A DNA stretch of 64,000 nt from Ancrocorticia sp047602305 (GCA_047602305.1 JASGHO010000001.1:2480001-2544000), one strand, 5' to 3'; positions 1 through 8,408 are shown, counted from the stretch's first letter. The notes: generated by a model from the letters alone, not told the origin. Numbers and translations are program-made.

Positions 1-482
1 GCGCTATCCGGGCCCAGGGTGCGGCCGGAATCCGCAGCCGCCTGAGGAATACTCGCAATCACCGTGCGGCCACCCTCGGGCTGGGAAAGAGCGTAGTCCT
101 GGCCCGCCGACAAGCCCAGACGCTCGGCAATCTCGGCCTCGCGGCGCTGGAAATCATCCATTTCGGGTTGCGTGGCGGAACCGGAGGCGGCACTAGGCCC
201 GGCCGCGGCGCCGTCGTCGTTCCCAGAAGCGGCCGAAGATGTGGGTGCTGGAGCCGGAGTCTCGGAGCCGCTTCGATCCCACGGGCGGATAAGTGCGAAA
301 ATCAGGGCGACGACGAGGATCGCAACCACCGCGACAAGCGACACCACGAGGGTATTCGTGCGCTTGACGGGCGTTGCTGGGGGCAGCGAGACGCCGGGAA
401 GTTCACCACCCGCGCCACCCGCGCCACTCGCGGGGGATGTGCCCTGCGAAGCGGGCGTGAACGGTGAGTTGTCTTGAGACAT
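1..482 (-). CDS. Anchored membrane protein, C-terminus outside window
   Basis: Partial gene; about 160 N-terminal residues are visible. The ATG at 482 follows a purine-rich GGGAAGGGAAA stretch. Residues 1-40 are a Gly/Ala/Pro/Ser-rich cytoplasmic tail ending in a PVKR basic cluster. One hydrophobic helix follows (about 44-65, starting TLVVSLVAVVAILVV), then RPWDRS and a Ser/Ala/Pro-rich linker, so it is probably a type II anchored protein with an extracytoplasmic domain that begins near the window edge. The visible part does not identify a family. It lies 35 bp downstream of the macrodomain gene on the same strand, so the two may be co-transcribed. The membrane topology is well supported; the function is unknown. 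Confidence 0.75.
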   Translation of the reverse strand, partial: MSQDNSPFTPASQGTSPASGAGGAGGELPGVSLPPATPVKRTNTLVVSLVAVVAILVVALIFALIRPWDRSGSETPAPAPTSSAASGNDDGAAAGPSAASGSATQPEMDDFQRREAEIAERLGLSAGQDYALSQPEGGRTVIASIPQAAADSGRTLGPDS

Positions 483-517
483 GGTTTCCCTTCCCGGCGT
501 CCTACTGGCGCAGTCTC

Positions 518-1429
518 TTAGTCTTCCAACCAGTGGGACAAGGTGTCGATGTAACGGCGAACGTCCTCATCCTCGAAAATGTTGAAGATGACCAGCTTGA
601 TCGTGCCCGTGCCATGCTGAGCGAACCAGTTGCCGACGGTGGTCAGCGCAATCTTGGTTGCCTCCTCGAAGGGGAAGCCGTTGCGGCCGGTGGACAGGGC
701 GCAGAAGGAGATGGTGTGGATGTCGCCCTTCTGTACGGCAAGATCCAGGCAGGAGGTGTAGCACGAGGCGAGGGCCGCGCGGTCCGCGTCCGTCACGGTG
801 GTGCCCTGCAGCTTGGGGCTGACCGTGTGCAGCACGTACTTGGCAGGCAGGCGGTAGCCGCGGGTCAGCTTGGCACCGCCGACGACGTCGTCGCTCCCCT
901 GCATCTCGCGGATCTTCCTGCAATCCTCACGCAGCCATGGGCCGGCCTGGGCGTGAATGTAGCTGTCGATGCTGGGCTCGTTGAAATCGCTCCGGCCCTC
1001 AAGGCTGGGCAGAGCGGCATTGATGACGGCGTCCGCCACGAGCCCGCGCACGTCACCACGCCAAAGCGCGATATGGCGAGCAGCACTGTAATCCGAGTGC
1101 GGCATGGCCTCGGAAACGCGCATGAGGTTCTCGCCGGTGGTCCGGCCGAGTTCAGCAGAGTTGCGATACAGGAGGGTGTTCGTTGCCTCCAGGGCGCCCT
1201 CGGTGAGCTGCGAGGAGCTCAGGCCTGCGAGAGCCAGACGAAGGTTCTCCTGGACCTCGACCACGGTGCGCGCCGAGGTGTAGTCCGGGCCGTCCGCAGG
1301 CAGGTGGCCTTCGGGCAGGCCCGCCAGCACGGCCTGCAAGAGCTGCTGGTCAGTACGCCCGTCGGTCTTGGGGCGGGGGAACGGCTGGTCAAGATTAATG
1401 GCATCGCGATATGCGGACAGGGGCAGCAT
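518..1429 (-). CDS. Macrodomain protein (protein-ADP-ribose hydrolase-like)
   Basis: 303 aa. The start at 1429 is chosen because AAGGAG sits 7 bp upstream; an in-frame ATG 19 codons earlier lacks a ribosome binding site. An N-terminal helical region (1-110) precedes a macrodomain (about 117-290). The domain has the ADP-ribose-binding signature WRGDVRGLVADAVINAA (123-139), a LPAKYVLHTV strand and the loop STGRNGFPFE. The arrangement resembles zinc-dependent macrodomains of pathogenic Gram-positives, which remove ADP-ribose from proteins. The segment that carries the Cys/His/Cys zinc ligands in that subfamily reads SDFNEPSIDSYIHAQAG here, so the ligands appear to be missing. Enzymatic activity is therefore uncertain; ADP-ribose binding is plausible. 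Transcribed divergently from rnhA. Confidence 0.8.
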   Translation of the reverse strand: MLPLSAYRDAINLDQPFPRPKTDGRTDQQLLQAVLAGLPEGHLPADGPDYTSARTVVEVQENLRLALAGLSSSQLTEGALEATNTLLYRNSAELGRTTGENLMRVSEAMPHSDYSAARHIALWRGDVRGLVADAVINAALPSLEGRSDFNEPSIDSYIHAQAGPWLREDCRKIREMQGSDDVVGGAKLTRGYRLPAKYVLHTVSPKLQGTTVTDADRAALASCYTSCLDLAVQKGDIHTISFCALSTGRNGFPFEEATKIALTTVGNWFAQHGTGTIKLVIFNIFEDEDVRRYIDTLSHWLED

Positions 1430-1604
1430 GAGTGTCTCCTTCACGTAGTACAGAACAAATCTACCGGGCCAGGGAGTTGGGCGCATTGACGAGGCTCACC
1501 ATGTTGGGGAATGGGAGGTTAATCGCTTGTGTGGTTGGCTGACTGTCGTCGTCGAACATATGGGCGAAGATTTTGTGTCGGAGCGAGCCGGTAGGGTTGG
1601 TGAC

Positions 1605-2612
1605 ATGACTGAATGGCTTCCCACCGATGAACTTGCTGCTCGCTTTGGCGTCAACTCTTTCGAGCTGCTTGACGCCCTGGCAAAGCTGGGCCTGGCCGCC
1701 GGCCCGCGCCCCACGCCGCTGGCGGAGGCGCATGGTTTTTCTAGCAGTGGGTTGAACGATTTTGGGCACATGCAGCCATTGTGGCACCCGGACGTGTGTC
1801 GGCTGTTGCAGGGCGTGGGGCTCATGCTGCTTCCAGTCATGCCACGGTTTGGGCAGTCCTGCCTGTTCGGTGAGAACGAGGGCTACGAGGAATCCGGGGA
1901 GCCGGGATTGTTCGAGGAGCCGGTGGAGCCGGATCTGTTCGGCGAGCAGGCCCTCTTCGGTGAGCCGGGATTGTTCGAGGTGGCGGATCCTTTCGCAAAA
2001 GAGCTTGTTCCCGAGGAGGCCTGGAAGGCGGAGGATGCCAATAGGTCTGGGCAGTTTGCTGATTTCCCAGCTCCGGGGGTTGTTGCAGAGATAGCGGAAC
2101 CCTTGAAAGCTGCGAAATTGGAAGAGTCGGAAGGTGTTGAGGCGCAGATGAAGCCGGTGGGTAAGATTCGGCCGGGATTTGATCGCATCATCGCAACCGA
2201 TGGCGCTTGTTCGGGAAATCCCGGGCCGGGAGGCTGGGCCTGGGTGGAGCAGAAGAGCGGCGCTCGCGAGTCGGGCGGGGAGGCCCGCACCACCAACAAC
2301 ATTATGGAACTCACCGCGCTCATCAAGGGGCTGGAATATGTGGGTCCGGAGCCTTCTCTTCTCATTCGCTGCGATTCGAAGTACGTTATCGACGCCATGA
2401 CGAAGTGGGCGCCGGGATGGCGGCGCAAGGGCTGGAAGAAAGCCGATGGTCAGCCGGTGAAGAACCGGGAACTGGTGGAGCGCTTGCTCAACCTCTACGA
2501 AGGCCGCAGTGGCACAACGGAGGTTGAATGGGTGAAGGGTCACGCCGGTGATGCTGCCAATGAGCTGTGCGATTCCCTCGCGGTAGCCCAGTCCAAGAAG
2601 TTCTCCCGCTGA
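1605..2612 (+). CDS. rnhA: Ribonuclease HI with repeat-containing N-terminal extension
   Basis: 335 aa from the chosen ATG at 1605; starts at 1527 and 1560 are in frame but have no better ribosome binding site. The C-terminal ~145 residues are a full RNase HI domain with its acidic active site visible: D in ATDGACSGNPG, E in NNIMELT, D in RCDSKYV and D in CDSLA, plus the catalytic-loop His in VKGHAGD. It degrades the RNA of RNA-DNA hybrids. The N-terminal ~180 residues are unusual: a possible helix-turn-helix-like start (TDELAARFGVNSFELLDAL), then an acidic Pro/Gly/Leu/Phe-rich stretch with imperfect repeats of EPGLFEE. The DNA behind it repeats the same 19 bp at 1899-1917 and 1962-1980. The role of the extension is unknown. 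Confidence 0.9.
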   Translation: MTEWLPTDELAARFGVNSFELLDALAKLGLAAGPRPTPLAEAHGFSSSGLNDFGHMQPLWHPDVCRLLQGVGLMLLPVMPRFGQSCLFGENEGYEESGEPGLFEEPVEPDLFGEQALFGEPGLFEVADPFAKELVPEEAWKAEDANRSGQFADFPAPGVVAEIAEPLKAAKLEESEGVEAQMKPVGKIRPGFDRIIATDGACSGNPGPGGWAWVEQKSGARESGGEARTTNNIMELTALIKGLEYVGPEPSLLIRCDSKYVIDAMTKWAPGWRRKGWKKADGQPVKNRELVERLLNLYEGRSGTTEVEWVKGHAGDAANELCDSLAVAQSKKFSR

Positions 2613-2627
2613 GAGTGATTTGTAAGA

Positions 2628-2701
2628 GCGCGGGCGTGTACCTAGGAGGTCCGGTTGTCGTCAATCGGTTCGCTGTTCATGATCGCGCGCGGGCGTGTAC
2701 C
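2628..2701. repeat. 15-bp direct repeat downstream of rnhA
   Basis: GCGCGGGCGTGTACC occurs at 2628-2642 and again at 2687-2701. It lies in the non-coding stretch between rnhA and the oligopeptidase gene. No function is visible. Confidence 0.6.
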
Positions 2702-2715
2702 CAGGGAACCTGGCT

Positions 2716-2804
2716 CCCAACCCAAAGATCCAACGAGGTCCCCAACCCAAAGATCCAACGAGGTCCCCAACCCAAAGATCCAACGAGGTCCCCAACCCAA
2801 AGAA
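2716..2804. repeat. 25-bp tandem repeat, about 3.5 copies
   Basis: Three perfect 25-bp units (2716-2740, 2741-2765, 2766-2790) and a partial fourth. Each unit begins CCCAACCCAAAGATCCAACG and ends AGGTC. The array runs directly into the left arm of the palindromic element at 2797-2880, with which it shares CCCAAAGA. It may have grown from that arm by slippage. Confidence 0.9.
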
Positions 2805-2880
2805 TTGAGGAAAATGGAAAGGAATGAGCCTGTGGACACGTCCAGAGCGTCGTTTCTTTCCAAAAAACTCAATTCTTTGG
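2797..2880. repeat. Dispersed palindromic element, family 1, copy A
   Basis: Inverted arms CCAAAGAATTGAG (from 2797) and CTCAATTCTTTGG (to 2880), with a second inner pair based on GGAAAG/CTTTCC. A related element at 10233-10312 has the same layout (AAAGGATTGAG...CTCAATCCTTT). The element can fold into a long hairpin, and no ORF is preserved between copies. Likely a non-autonomous mobile or extragenic palindromic repeat. Confidence 0.75.
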
Positions 2881-2887
2881 AGAGCCC

Positions 2888-2911
2888 GGTGGGGGGGGCA
2901 AGCCCCCCACC
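2888..2911 (+). terminator. GC-rich hairpin upstream of the oligopeptidase gene
   Basis: GGTGGGGGG at 2888-2896 pairs with CCCCCCACC at 2903-2911 across a 6-nt loop. There is no T-run, so it is either a weak terminator for rnhA or part of the palindromic element next to it. Confidence 0.45.
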
Positions 2912-2980
2912 AGTGCGAAACGCCTGCCTGACACCCCAATCCGAAACTGCATAGCAACACGGAAGCAGTAAAATGGTCGC

Positions 2981-5254
2981 ATGAGTATGACGCATGCCCC
3001 GCGCGCGCACAAGATCCTCTCCGAACGCCACTTTCATGGTGACGTGTACGCGGACAACTATGAGTGGTTCCGGGATAAAGAGAATCCGGAGCTTCTTGCG
3101 CATCTCGAAGCGGAGAATGCGTGGACACGCGAGCGGACCGAGCACCTGGAGCCGTTGCGCGAACAGTTGGTGTCCGAGATCGCGTCGCTGACAAAGCAGA
3201 GCGACACCACGCTCCCGTGGCGTGAAGGCCGCTGGTGGTATTACCAGCGCACCTGGGAGGGCAAGCAGTATCCGGCGATGTTCCGGGTGCCCGCCGTGGG
3301 TAGGCAGCGCCCCACCGTAGCTGAGCTGGAGAATCCGCAGGACGAGCAGTGCGTCTGGGACGGTAATGCTCTGGCGGACGGGCAGGAGTTCTTCGGAACC
3401 TCGGGATTTACTCCCTCGCCTGACGGCAAGCTGGGCGCACTTGGGGTGGACTATACGGGTGACGAGCACTTCCGGTTGCGGATTTTCGATATCGAGACGG
3501 GCTTCGTCGTCGACGAAGTGGTGAGTGGGCTGGCCTACGGGCTGGTGTGGTCGGCGGATTCCGGAAAGATTGTCTACTCGCGGGTGGACGATTCGTGGCG
3601 TTCCTGGCAGATCTGGATCCACACAGTGGGTACTCCGGCCTCGCACGATCGGCTGCTCTTCCAGGAGAACGACGACCGCTTCGACGTCTGGCCGCAAGCC
3701 TCGCGTGACGGCAAGTGGATTGTTGTAACGTCGGAGTCGCGCAACACCAAGGAAGTGCGGCTCTATGCCACCGCGCAGCCGTTCGCGGACCCCATCGTGG
3801 TGTGCTGGCGCCAGCAGGGACTGGACTACTCGGTCGAACCGGCGGACGACCATCTCCTCATCATCCACAACAAGAATTACGCCGATTTTGAACTCGCTTC
3901 GGCTCCCATCGGGACGTCAACACCCCAGGATTGGATTTCCCTGATGGTTCCGGAACCGGGCGAGCGCATTCTTGAAGTGGACGCTTTCCGTGATTTCGCG
4001 GTGATTTCCATGCGGTCGGGCGGGCAAACACAGCTGCGCCTGATGTCCCGCTCGCACAGTCCGGCCCAGCATGGCCATGACTTCATTGGGCTGAATCAGC
4101 CGGCGCCGGATTTGGGTATCGACGACGGCGTCCACGGCCACGAGATGATGAACCACAGCAAGTATTACGTGGGTCGTTCGCAGGAGTCTCTGGGCTTGCC
4201 CGATGGTGTTTCCTCGTACGCTGAGCCGCATGAGCGCGCCGTGTGGGGAACCCCGGAGCCCATTCCGAGCGAGCCGCTCTCCACGATCGAGCTGTACAAC
4301 TCGCCCCACTGGGCTGCCACGGATGTGGTTTTCTCGACCGAGTCGCTGCTGACGCCTCCCACGCAGATTGCCTACCGGGTGAGCGAGGGGACGAGCGAGG
4401 TTCTCAAGGTACAAGACGCCCCAGGCTTTGACCGCGAGCGGTTTGTCCAGGAGGGCGTGTGGGTGGAAGCAGGGGATGGCACCTTCCTCCCCATGACGAT
4501 TGCCTACAAGAGAGGGCTTCAGCCTGACGGCACCAATCCGGGCTGGATCTACGGCTACGGATCGTACGAGGTCTCGAACGATCCGTACTTTGCACCGCGG
4601 CACATCACGATGCTGGAACGTGGGGTGCTGATCGCCTGGACGCATGTGCGCGGCGGCGGCGAGATGGGCCGTTCTTGGTACGAGCAGGGCCGTGTGCTTT
4701 CCAAGAAGAACACTTTCACCGACTTCGTCGATTGCGCGAAGTGGCTGCATTCCAGCGGATGGGTGGCTCGCGATAGGCTCGCCGCCGAGGGTCGCTCCGC
4801 TGGCGGTCTCCTCATGGGCGCCGTGGTCAACATGGCGCCGGAGGTTTTCCGTGCTGTCCACGCGGGTGTGCCCTTTGTCGATACTCTCACCACCATCCTC
4901 AAACCCGAGCTCCCGTTGACGGTGGGCGAGTGGGAGGAGTGGGGCAACCCCATCGATTCCTACGAGGTGTACGAGTACATGAAGTCGTACTCGCCGGTGG
5001 AGAACGTGCGTGAGACGGAGTACCCGGCCATCCTCGCCACCACCTCCCTCAACGACATCCGCGTCCTCTACGTCGAACCAACCAAGTGGGTGCAGGTGCT
5101 CCGGGAGAAGGCCACGAATGATCCGATTGCGCGCCCCATCCTCGAGCAGATCGAGATGGTGGCGGGGCACGCGGGCAAGAGCGGCCGCTACGAGAAGTGG
5201 CGCACGCAGGCCTTCGTGCTCGCGTGGCTGCTGGACCAGATCGGCGCGGCGTAG
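2981..5254 (+). CDS. ptrB: Oligopeptidase B-like S9A serine peptidase
   Basis: 757 aa, the usual length for prolyl oligopeptidase-family (S9A) enzymes. The N-terminus (HGDVYADNYEWFRDKENPE) is the family's opening motif, a seven-bladed propeller region follows (about 75-420), and an alpha/beta hydrolase domain ends the protein. The catalytic triad is visible as Ser606 in GRSAGGLLMG, Asp692 in SLNDIRV and His730 in AGHAGKSG. The GRSAGG context and the Trp/Tyr-rich propeller entry fit oligopeptidase B, a cytoplasmic peptidase cutting short peptides after basic residues; that specificity is inferred from the family. It has no signal peptide and stands alone, preceded by repeats and followed by another palindromic repeat. 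Confidence 0.9.
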   Translation: MSMTHAPRAHKILSERHFHGDVYADNYEWFRDKENPELLAHLEAENAWTRERTEHLEPLREQLVSEIASLTKQSDTTLPWREGRWWYYQRTWEGKQYPAMFRVPAVGRQRPTVAELENPQDEQCVWDGNALADGQEFFGTSGFTPSPDGKLGALGVDYTGDEHFRLRIFDIETGFVVDEVVSGLAYGLVWSADSGKIVYSRVDDSWRSWQIWIHTVGTPASHDRLLFQENDDRFDVWPQASRDGKWIVVTSESRNTKEVRLYATAQPFADPIVVCWRQQGLDYSVEPADDHLLIIHNKNYADFELASAPIGTSTPQDWISLMVPEPGERILEVDAFRDFAVISMRSGGQTQLRLMSRSHSPAQHGHDFIGLNQPAPDLGIDDGVHGHEMMNHSKYYVGRSQESLGLPDGVSSYAEPHERAVWGTPEPIPSEPLSTIELYNSPHWAATDVVFSTESLLTPPTQIAYRVSEGTSEVLKVQDAPGFDRERFVQEGVWVEAGDGTFLPMTIAYKRGLQPDGTNPGWIYGYGSYEVSNDPYFAPRHITMLERGVLIAWTHVRGGGEMGRSWYEQGRVLSKKNTFTDFVDCAKWLHSSGWVARDRLAAEGRSAGGLLMGAVVNMAPEVFRAVHAGVPFVDTLTTILKPELPLTVGEWEEWGNPIDSYEVYEYMKSYSPVENVRETEYPAILATTSLNDIRVLYVEPTKWVQVLREKATNDPIARPILEQIEMVAGHAGKSGRYEKWRTQAFVLAWLLDQIGAA

Positions 5255-5358
5255 TTCTCGCGTAGTTCCAGCGCGGAACTGGTGTCCGCGGCGTAGTTCG
5301 CCGCCACCCACTTCTCCGGCGGCACCCTCGCACTCTCCCGAAGAGGCCACCTTTTTCA

Positions 5359-5425
5359 GGAGAGGTAACGCCTACGAAGTGTTACCTGTCCATACGATCG
5401 TTACCTCTCCATACGATCGTTACCT
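5359..5425. repeat. Palindromic repeat built on GTTACCT, copy A
   Basis: GGAGAGGTAACG at 5359-5370 faces GTTACCTGTCC (5381-5391), GTTACCTCTCC (5400-5410) and GTTACCT (5419-5425). The last two are each preceded by CATACGATC. A longer relative lies at 29481-29591. Both sit just downstream of genes, so they may act as 3'-end stabilisers or be extragenic palindromic repeats. Confidence 0.75.
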
Positions 5426-5431
5426 ACAAAG

Positions 5432-6742
5432 CTAGATCTGCGCCTCCTCGGCGGCGGAGCGCCAGGAGCCGAAGCGCTGGCGGATCGCGGCGCCGGAGGG
5501 TACTTGGCCCTGGCGCTCGGTGTCCTTGATCCACTGCTGGTAGGCCTTGTAGCTGGGGGCCATGCCGCGCTTGGCGGACCAGGTGGAGAAGGTGCGCAGG
5601 GCCTGGACGTAGTCCTGGTCGGAGAACTTGAGGCCGCCGCGTTTGCGGCCGGACTGGACGCGCAGACCCACCTTGGAGAGGGCGTCGTTCCAGTAGCCGT
5701 TGAAGCGCTTGATGATGGTCTGTGAGGTGGGGGGCCAGGCGAGCTGGCCGCGCCCGGTGTTCAACCCCATGCGGCTTGTGAGCTTGGCGCGCTCGGAATC
5801 GTACTGCTTGGCGGTCAGCGTGAGGTTCGGGTCCTCTTCGATGGCGGCCCGGGCGGCGGCGATGAGGCCGAGCGTGGGGGTGATGAGGTATTCGTGTTCG
5901 GTGCTGATGTGGTCGCGGATGGCGTCGCGTAGCGGCGCGGGGACCGTGGTGGGGTCGCCTTCGGTCAGCTTGTTGACGGATGCGAAGATGAGCAGCAGCG
6001 CGGCGGTGAGTGAGTCCTCGGAGAAACGCTGAGTGGGGCCGGTGGGGCCGGGTTCGGCGAGGTAGGTGAGGACGTCGATGGCGGCGCGGGCGGAGGCCTC
6101 GGACGCGCGGTCGAGTTCCATGTGGTAGTCCTCATCCGCGGAGGGGCCGCACAGGTCGGAGACGCAGCGGATCGAGATGAAGGGGACGTTCCAGGCGGCG
6201 CACACCTGGGCGGCCGCGGTGGTTTCCATGTCGGTGGTGAGTGCGTCGGGGAAGTCCTCGCGCATGGGGCCGACGTTCTTCGCGGTGACGAAGGAGTCGC
6301 CGGCGAGCATGAGCCCCTTGCGTAGGTCGAGGGTGCAGTGTTCGAGGAGTTCGGTGGCGCCGGTGAAGCGGGCGGGTTGGCCGGGAACCTGGCCGCGCAC
6401 GTAGCCGAACGCCGTGGCGTCCGCGTTTCCGTAGGCGTATTCCGTACCGACGACGACGTCGCCCACCTTGATATCCGGCGCCAGCCCACCTGCGGAGCCG
6501 GTGGAGAGGACTACCTTGGGGGTGAAGCGTGCCATGGCCCATCCGAGCGCGTTGGCGGTGGCCACGAGGCCGATGCCGGTGCGCATGATGAGGATGTTGC
6601 CGTGCGTGGAAGCTGCGACCCACGCCGAGGCGATGGGGCAGGCGAGCTTGGCGGGCTTGGTAGCCATGGCGGTAAGAGAGTCGAGAACCGGGCGGATTTC
6701 TTCGTCTTGTGCCGCGATGACGATGGCGCGAATGCGTGTCAC
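5432..6742 (-). CDS. mtnN: MTA/SAH nucleosidase fused to two HNH-associated repeats
   Basis: 436 aa; GTG start at 6742 overlapping the luxS stop (GTGA). Residues 1-~230 are a complete nucleosidase: start IRAIVIAAQDEE, glycine motif STGSAGGL, TTDMETTAAA and SIRCVSDLCG with the catalytic Asp. It hydrolyses S-adenosylhomocysteine and methylthioadenosine, feeding LuxS with S-ribosylhomocysteine. The remaining ~200 residues do not belong to the usual ~230-aa enzyme. They hold two copies of a module resembling the homing-endonuclease/HNH-associated repeat: PPTSQTIIKRFNGYWNDAL and, at the very end, PSGAAIRQRFGSWRSAAEE. Such repeats are thought to bind DNA. The fusion is continuous, with no frameshift visible, and its purpose is unknown. 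Confidence 0.88.
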   Translation of the reverse strand: MTRIRAIVIAAQDEEIRPVLDSLTAMATKPAKLACPIASAWVAASTHGNILIMRTGIGLVATANALGWAMARFTPKVVLSTGSAGGLAPDIKVGDVVVGTEYAYGNADATAFGYVRGQVPGQPARFTGATELLEHCTLDLRKGLMLAGDSFVTAKNVGPMREDFPDALTTDMETTAAAQVCAAWNVPFISIRCVSDLCGPSADEDYHMELDRASEASARAAIDVLTYLAEPGPTGPTQRFSEDSLTAALLLIFASVNKLTEGDPTTVPAPLRDAIRDHISTEHEYLITPTLGLIAAARAAIEEDPNLTLTAKQYDSERAKLTSRMGLNTGRGQLAWPPTSQTIIKRFNGYWNDALSKVGLRVQSGRKRGGLKFSDQDYVQALRTFSTWSAKRGMAPSYKAYQQWIKDTERQGQVPSGAAIRQRFGSWRSAAEEAQI

Positions 6743-7203
6743 TTGGCCATCACCTCTTCCCATGAGTTCTTGGCTGCAAGCATGGCGCGGATGGCCTCCT
6801 GTGCTGCATCGAGTGAATGATTGGCGCCCCAGCCGCACTGTACTTCGTTGGCGGCGGGCACGGAGCCTGCGGCGAGGATGTCCTCGAATGTCTGCGCTAC
6901 CAGTTCGATGGTTGCGGTGACGTCGGGTTCGGCTGCGAGGATGAGGTAGAAGCCCGTTTGGCATCCCATCGGTGAGAAGTCGACGACGACGTCGCTATGG
7001 TTACGTGCGTATTCCGCGAAGGAGTGCTCGATTGAGTGAACTGCTGGCATCTCCAGATGTTCGCGGTTGGGCTGGCAGAACCGGATGTCGTACTTGGTCA
7101 AGACGTCTCCGTGGGGGAGGTGTTTGACATCGGCGACCCTGATGAACGGAGCCGAGACGGCTCGATGATCAAGGTTGAACGACTCAACGTTCATATGCGG
7201 CAT
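6739..7203 (-). CDS. luxS: S-ribosylhomocysteine lyase LuxS
   Basis: 154 aa, full length. The start at 7203 is favoured by AGGAG 7 bp upstream. Zinc ligands are visible as His56 and His60 in HSIEH and Cys123 in VQCGWG; Glu59 and Cys81 (SPMGCQTG) are the catalytic residues of the family. The enzyme cleaves S-ribosylhomocysteine to homocysteine and DPD, the precursor of autoinducer-2, in the cytoplasm. It overlaps mtnN by 4 bp, so the two consecutive steps of SAH detoxification are translationally coupled. Confidence 0.96.
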   Translation of the reverse strand: MPHMNVESFNLDHRAVSAPFIRVADVKHLPHGDVLTKYDIRFCQPNREHLEMPAVHSIEHSFAEYARNHSDVVVDFSPMGCQTGFYLILAAEPDVTATIELVAQTFEDILAAGSVPAANEVQCGWGANHSLDAAQEAIRAMLAAKNSWEEVMAK

Positions 7204-7745
7204 CCGGGACTCCTGCGATTAACGGGACGATTTCGTGGGTTGCTGGAAGGTGGCGGTTGTTCGCGCCAGGGCGCCGGGCTCGCTTCTACAGCAACTTGTG
7301 TCCCATTATGTACTATTCGAACGGCAATTGCACCATGCTATAGCGGACTGGTTACGATTTGGTTACTTTTACCGGTTATCCGGGGAAAACATGTTGGCTT
7401 TTAGGCGGTAGACGATCGTCTAGAATGTGCCTTGGCCGTGTCACATTGGCCTCACATTTACCGGTTTCCCTAGGAATTCCCAGCTTACCTCCACTCAGTA
7501 TGGAGCTTGGCTTGATTTCATAATGGTGTTGGTGATGAGCGAACACCTGGAAATTCAGTCCTGAGTCTCCTGAATGTGTTGTGCGGGTGTGAGTTAGTCA
7601 TCAATGTGAGGTTGAGCTGGGTGGTGCTGCTCCCTTACTTCAATGAAATAAATCCAGAAGCAGCAGTAAAACGATCAGCTTCATATGGCCGCCGGAGCCC
7701 CCTTCTCTCCGAACGGACATCCTGACCGGGCTGCACTGGATGAAG
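7204..7745. other. Non-coding interval between luxS and fur
   Basis: About 540 bp with no convincing gene. It must hold the luxS promoter. Visible elements are a perfect 14-bp palindrome TAGACGATCGTCTA (7409-7422), overlapping a TAGAAT -10-like hexamer, a small hairpin CTCCA/TGGAG (7489-7505) and another with ATTCAG/CTGAAT arms near 7551-7574. A 24-codon ORF at 7685-7759 has no ribosome binding site and was not accepted. Confidence 0.5.
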
Positions 7746-7787
7746 AAAATGGTGGGTGACGATGGGTGGATCGTCACCCACCATTTT
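7746..7787. terminator. Bidirectional terminator downstream of fur
   Basis: Perfect 18-bp stem: AAAATGGTGGGTGACGAT (7746-7763) and its complement (7770-7787) around a 6-nt loop. The A-run and T-run at the stem base make it usable in either direction. It closes fur on the minus strand. Confidence 0.9.
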
Positions 7788-7818
7788 ATTGTGAGCGCGT
7801 TATTGTGTGCGCGTTTTC

Positions 7819-8241
7819 CTAGCCCTCGGTGGGCTGGCATTCTGGGCAGAATCCCCAGAAGTGGACCTCGGCCTCGTCGATCATGAAGCCGTGATTGTCG
7901 GAGGGCTGGAGGCAGGGGGCGAAGCCCACGGCGCAGGGAACATCTTCGATACGGCCACACGAGCGGCAGATCAGATGGTGATGGTTGTCGTGTCGGCTCA
8001 GCTCGAAGAGAGAGACGTGGCCCGCGGGCTTGATTTCACGCAGCAGGCCCTTGGCTGTGAGAGCGTGGACGATGTCATAGATGGCTTGCGTTGAAACAGA
8101 TCCAAGTCTATCGGCGACGCCTGCACGCAGATCTTCCGCGCTGACATGGCCTCCATGCTTGATCTGTTCAAGTGTTGCCAAACGAGGCTCGGTGACCCGA
8201 AGGCCTACCTCGCGTAGCTGGTCAGCAAAACTGGTGGTCAT
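7819..8241 (-). CDS. Fur-family metalloregulator
   Basis: 140 aa, typical length. An N-terminal winged helix (about 1-80, with TEPRLATLEQI and STQAIYDIVHAL) precedes a dimerisation/metal domain with the family histidine cluster RHDNHHHLICRSCGRIED, and a C-terminal CPEC that with CRSC forms the structural zinc site. It represses genes in response to iron or peroxide. The closely spaced HNHHH and two CxxC pairs fit the FurA/PerR-like branch common in actinobacteria, but no catalase gene is adjacent, so the signal is undecided. Transcribed divergently from sdaA; the 300-bp gap between them contains repeats. Confidence 0.9.
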   Translation of the reverse strand: MTTSFADQLREVGLRVTEPRLATLEQIKHGGHVSAEDLRAGVADRLGSVSTQAIYDIVHALTAKGLLREIKPAGHVSLFELSRHDNHHHLICRSCGRIEDVPCAVGFAPCLQPSDNHGFMIDEAEVHFWGFCPECQPTEG

Positions 8242-8364
8242 GGTAAAAGTGCTCCGTCCGGATCCTTGCTTGTCGTACTCGAATTTCTATAGGTCCTATA
8301 ACTTTAGCGCGGCTACTGGCTTTGGTCATGGGTATCTGGGCCTGATTTCTGGGATTAATCCATA

Positions 8365-8400
8365 TGACGCCCGTTTGGTTATGTGTGACGCCCGTTTGGT
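8365..8400. promoter_or_regulatory. Two direct repeats 21 bp apart upstream of sdaA
   Basis: TGACGCCCGTTTGGT occurs at 8365-8379 and 8386-8400. The 21-bp period is two helical turns, which places both on the same face of the DNA, as for a dimeric or cooperative regulator. The binding protein is unknown. Confidence 0.5.
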
Positions 8401-8408
8401 CGTGAAAA

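Noticed and set aside
464..1489. 341-codon plus-strand ORF opposite the macrodomain gene
   Set aside because: Antisense shadow typical of high-GC DNA; the minus-strand product has clear macrodomain motifs and a good ribosome binding site.
7685..7759. 24-codon plus-strand ORF before the fur terminator
   Set aside because: No ribosome binding site, and its end runs into the terminator stem; no relation to catalase, the usual fur neighbour.
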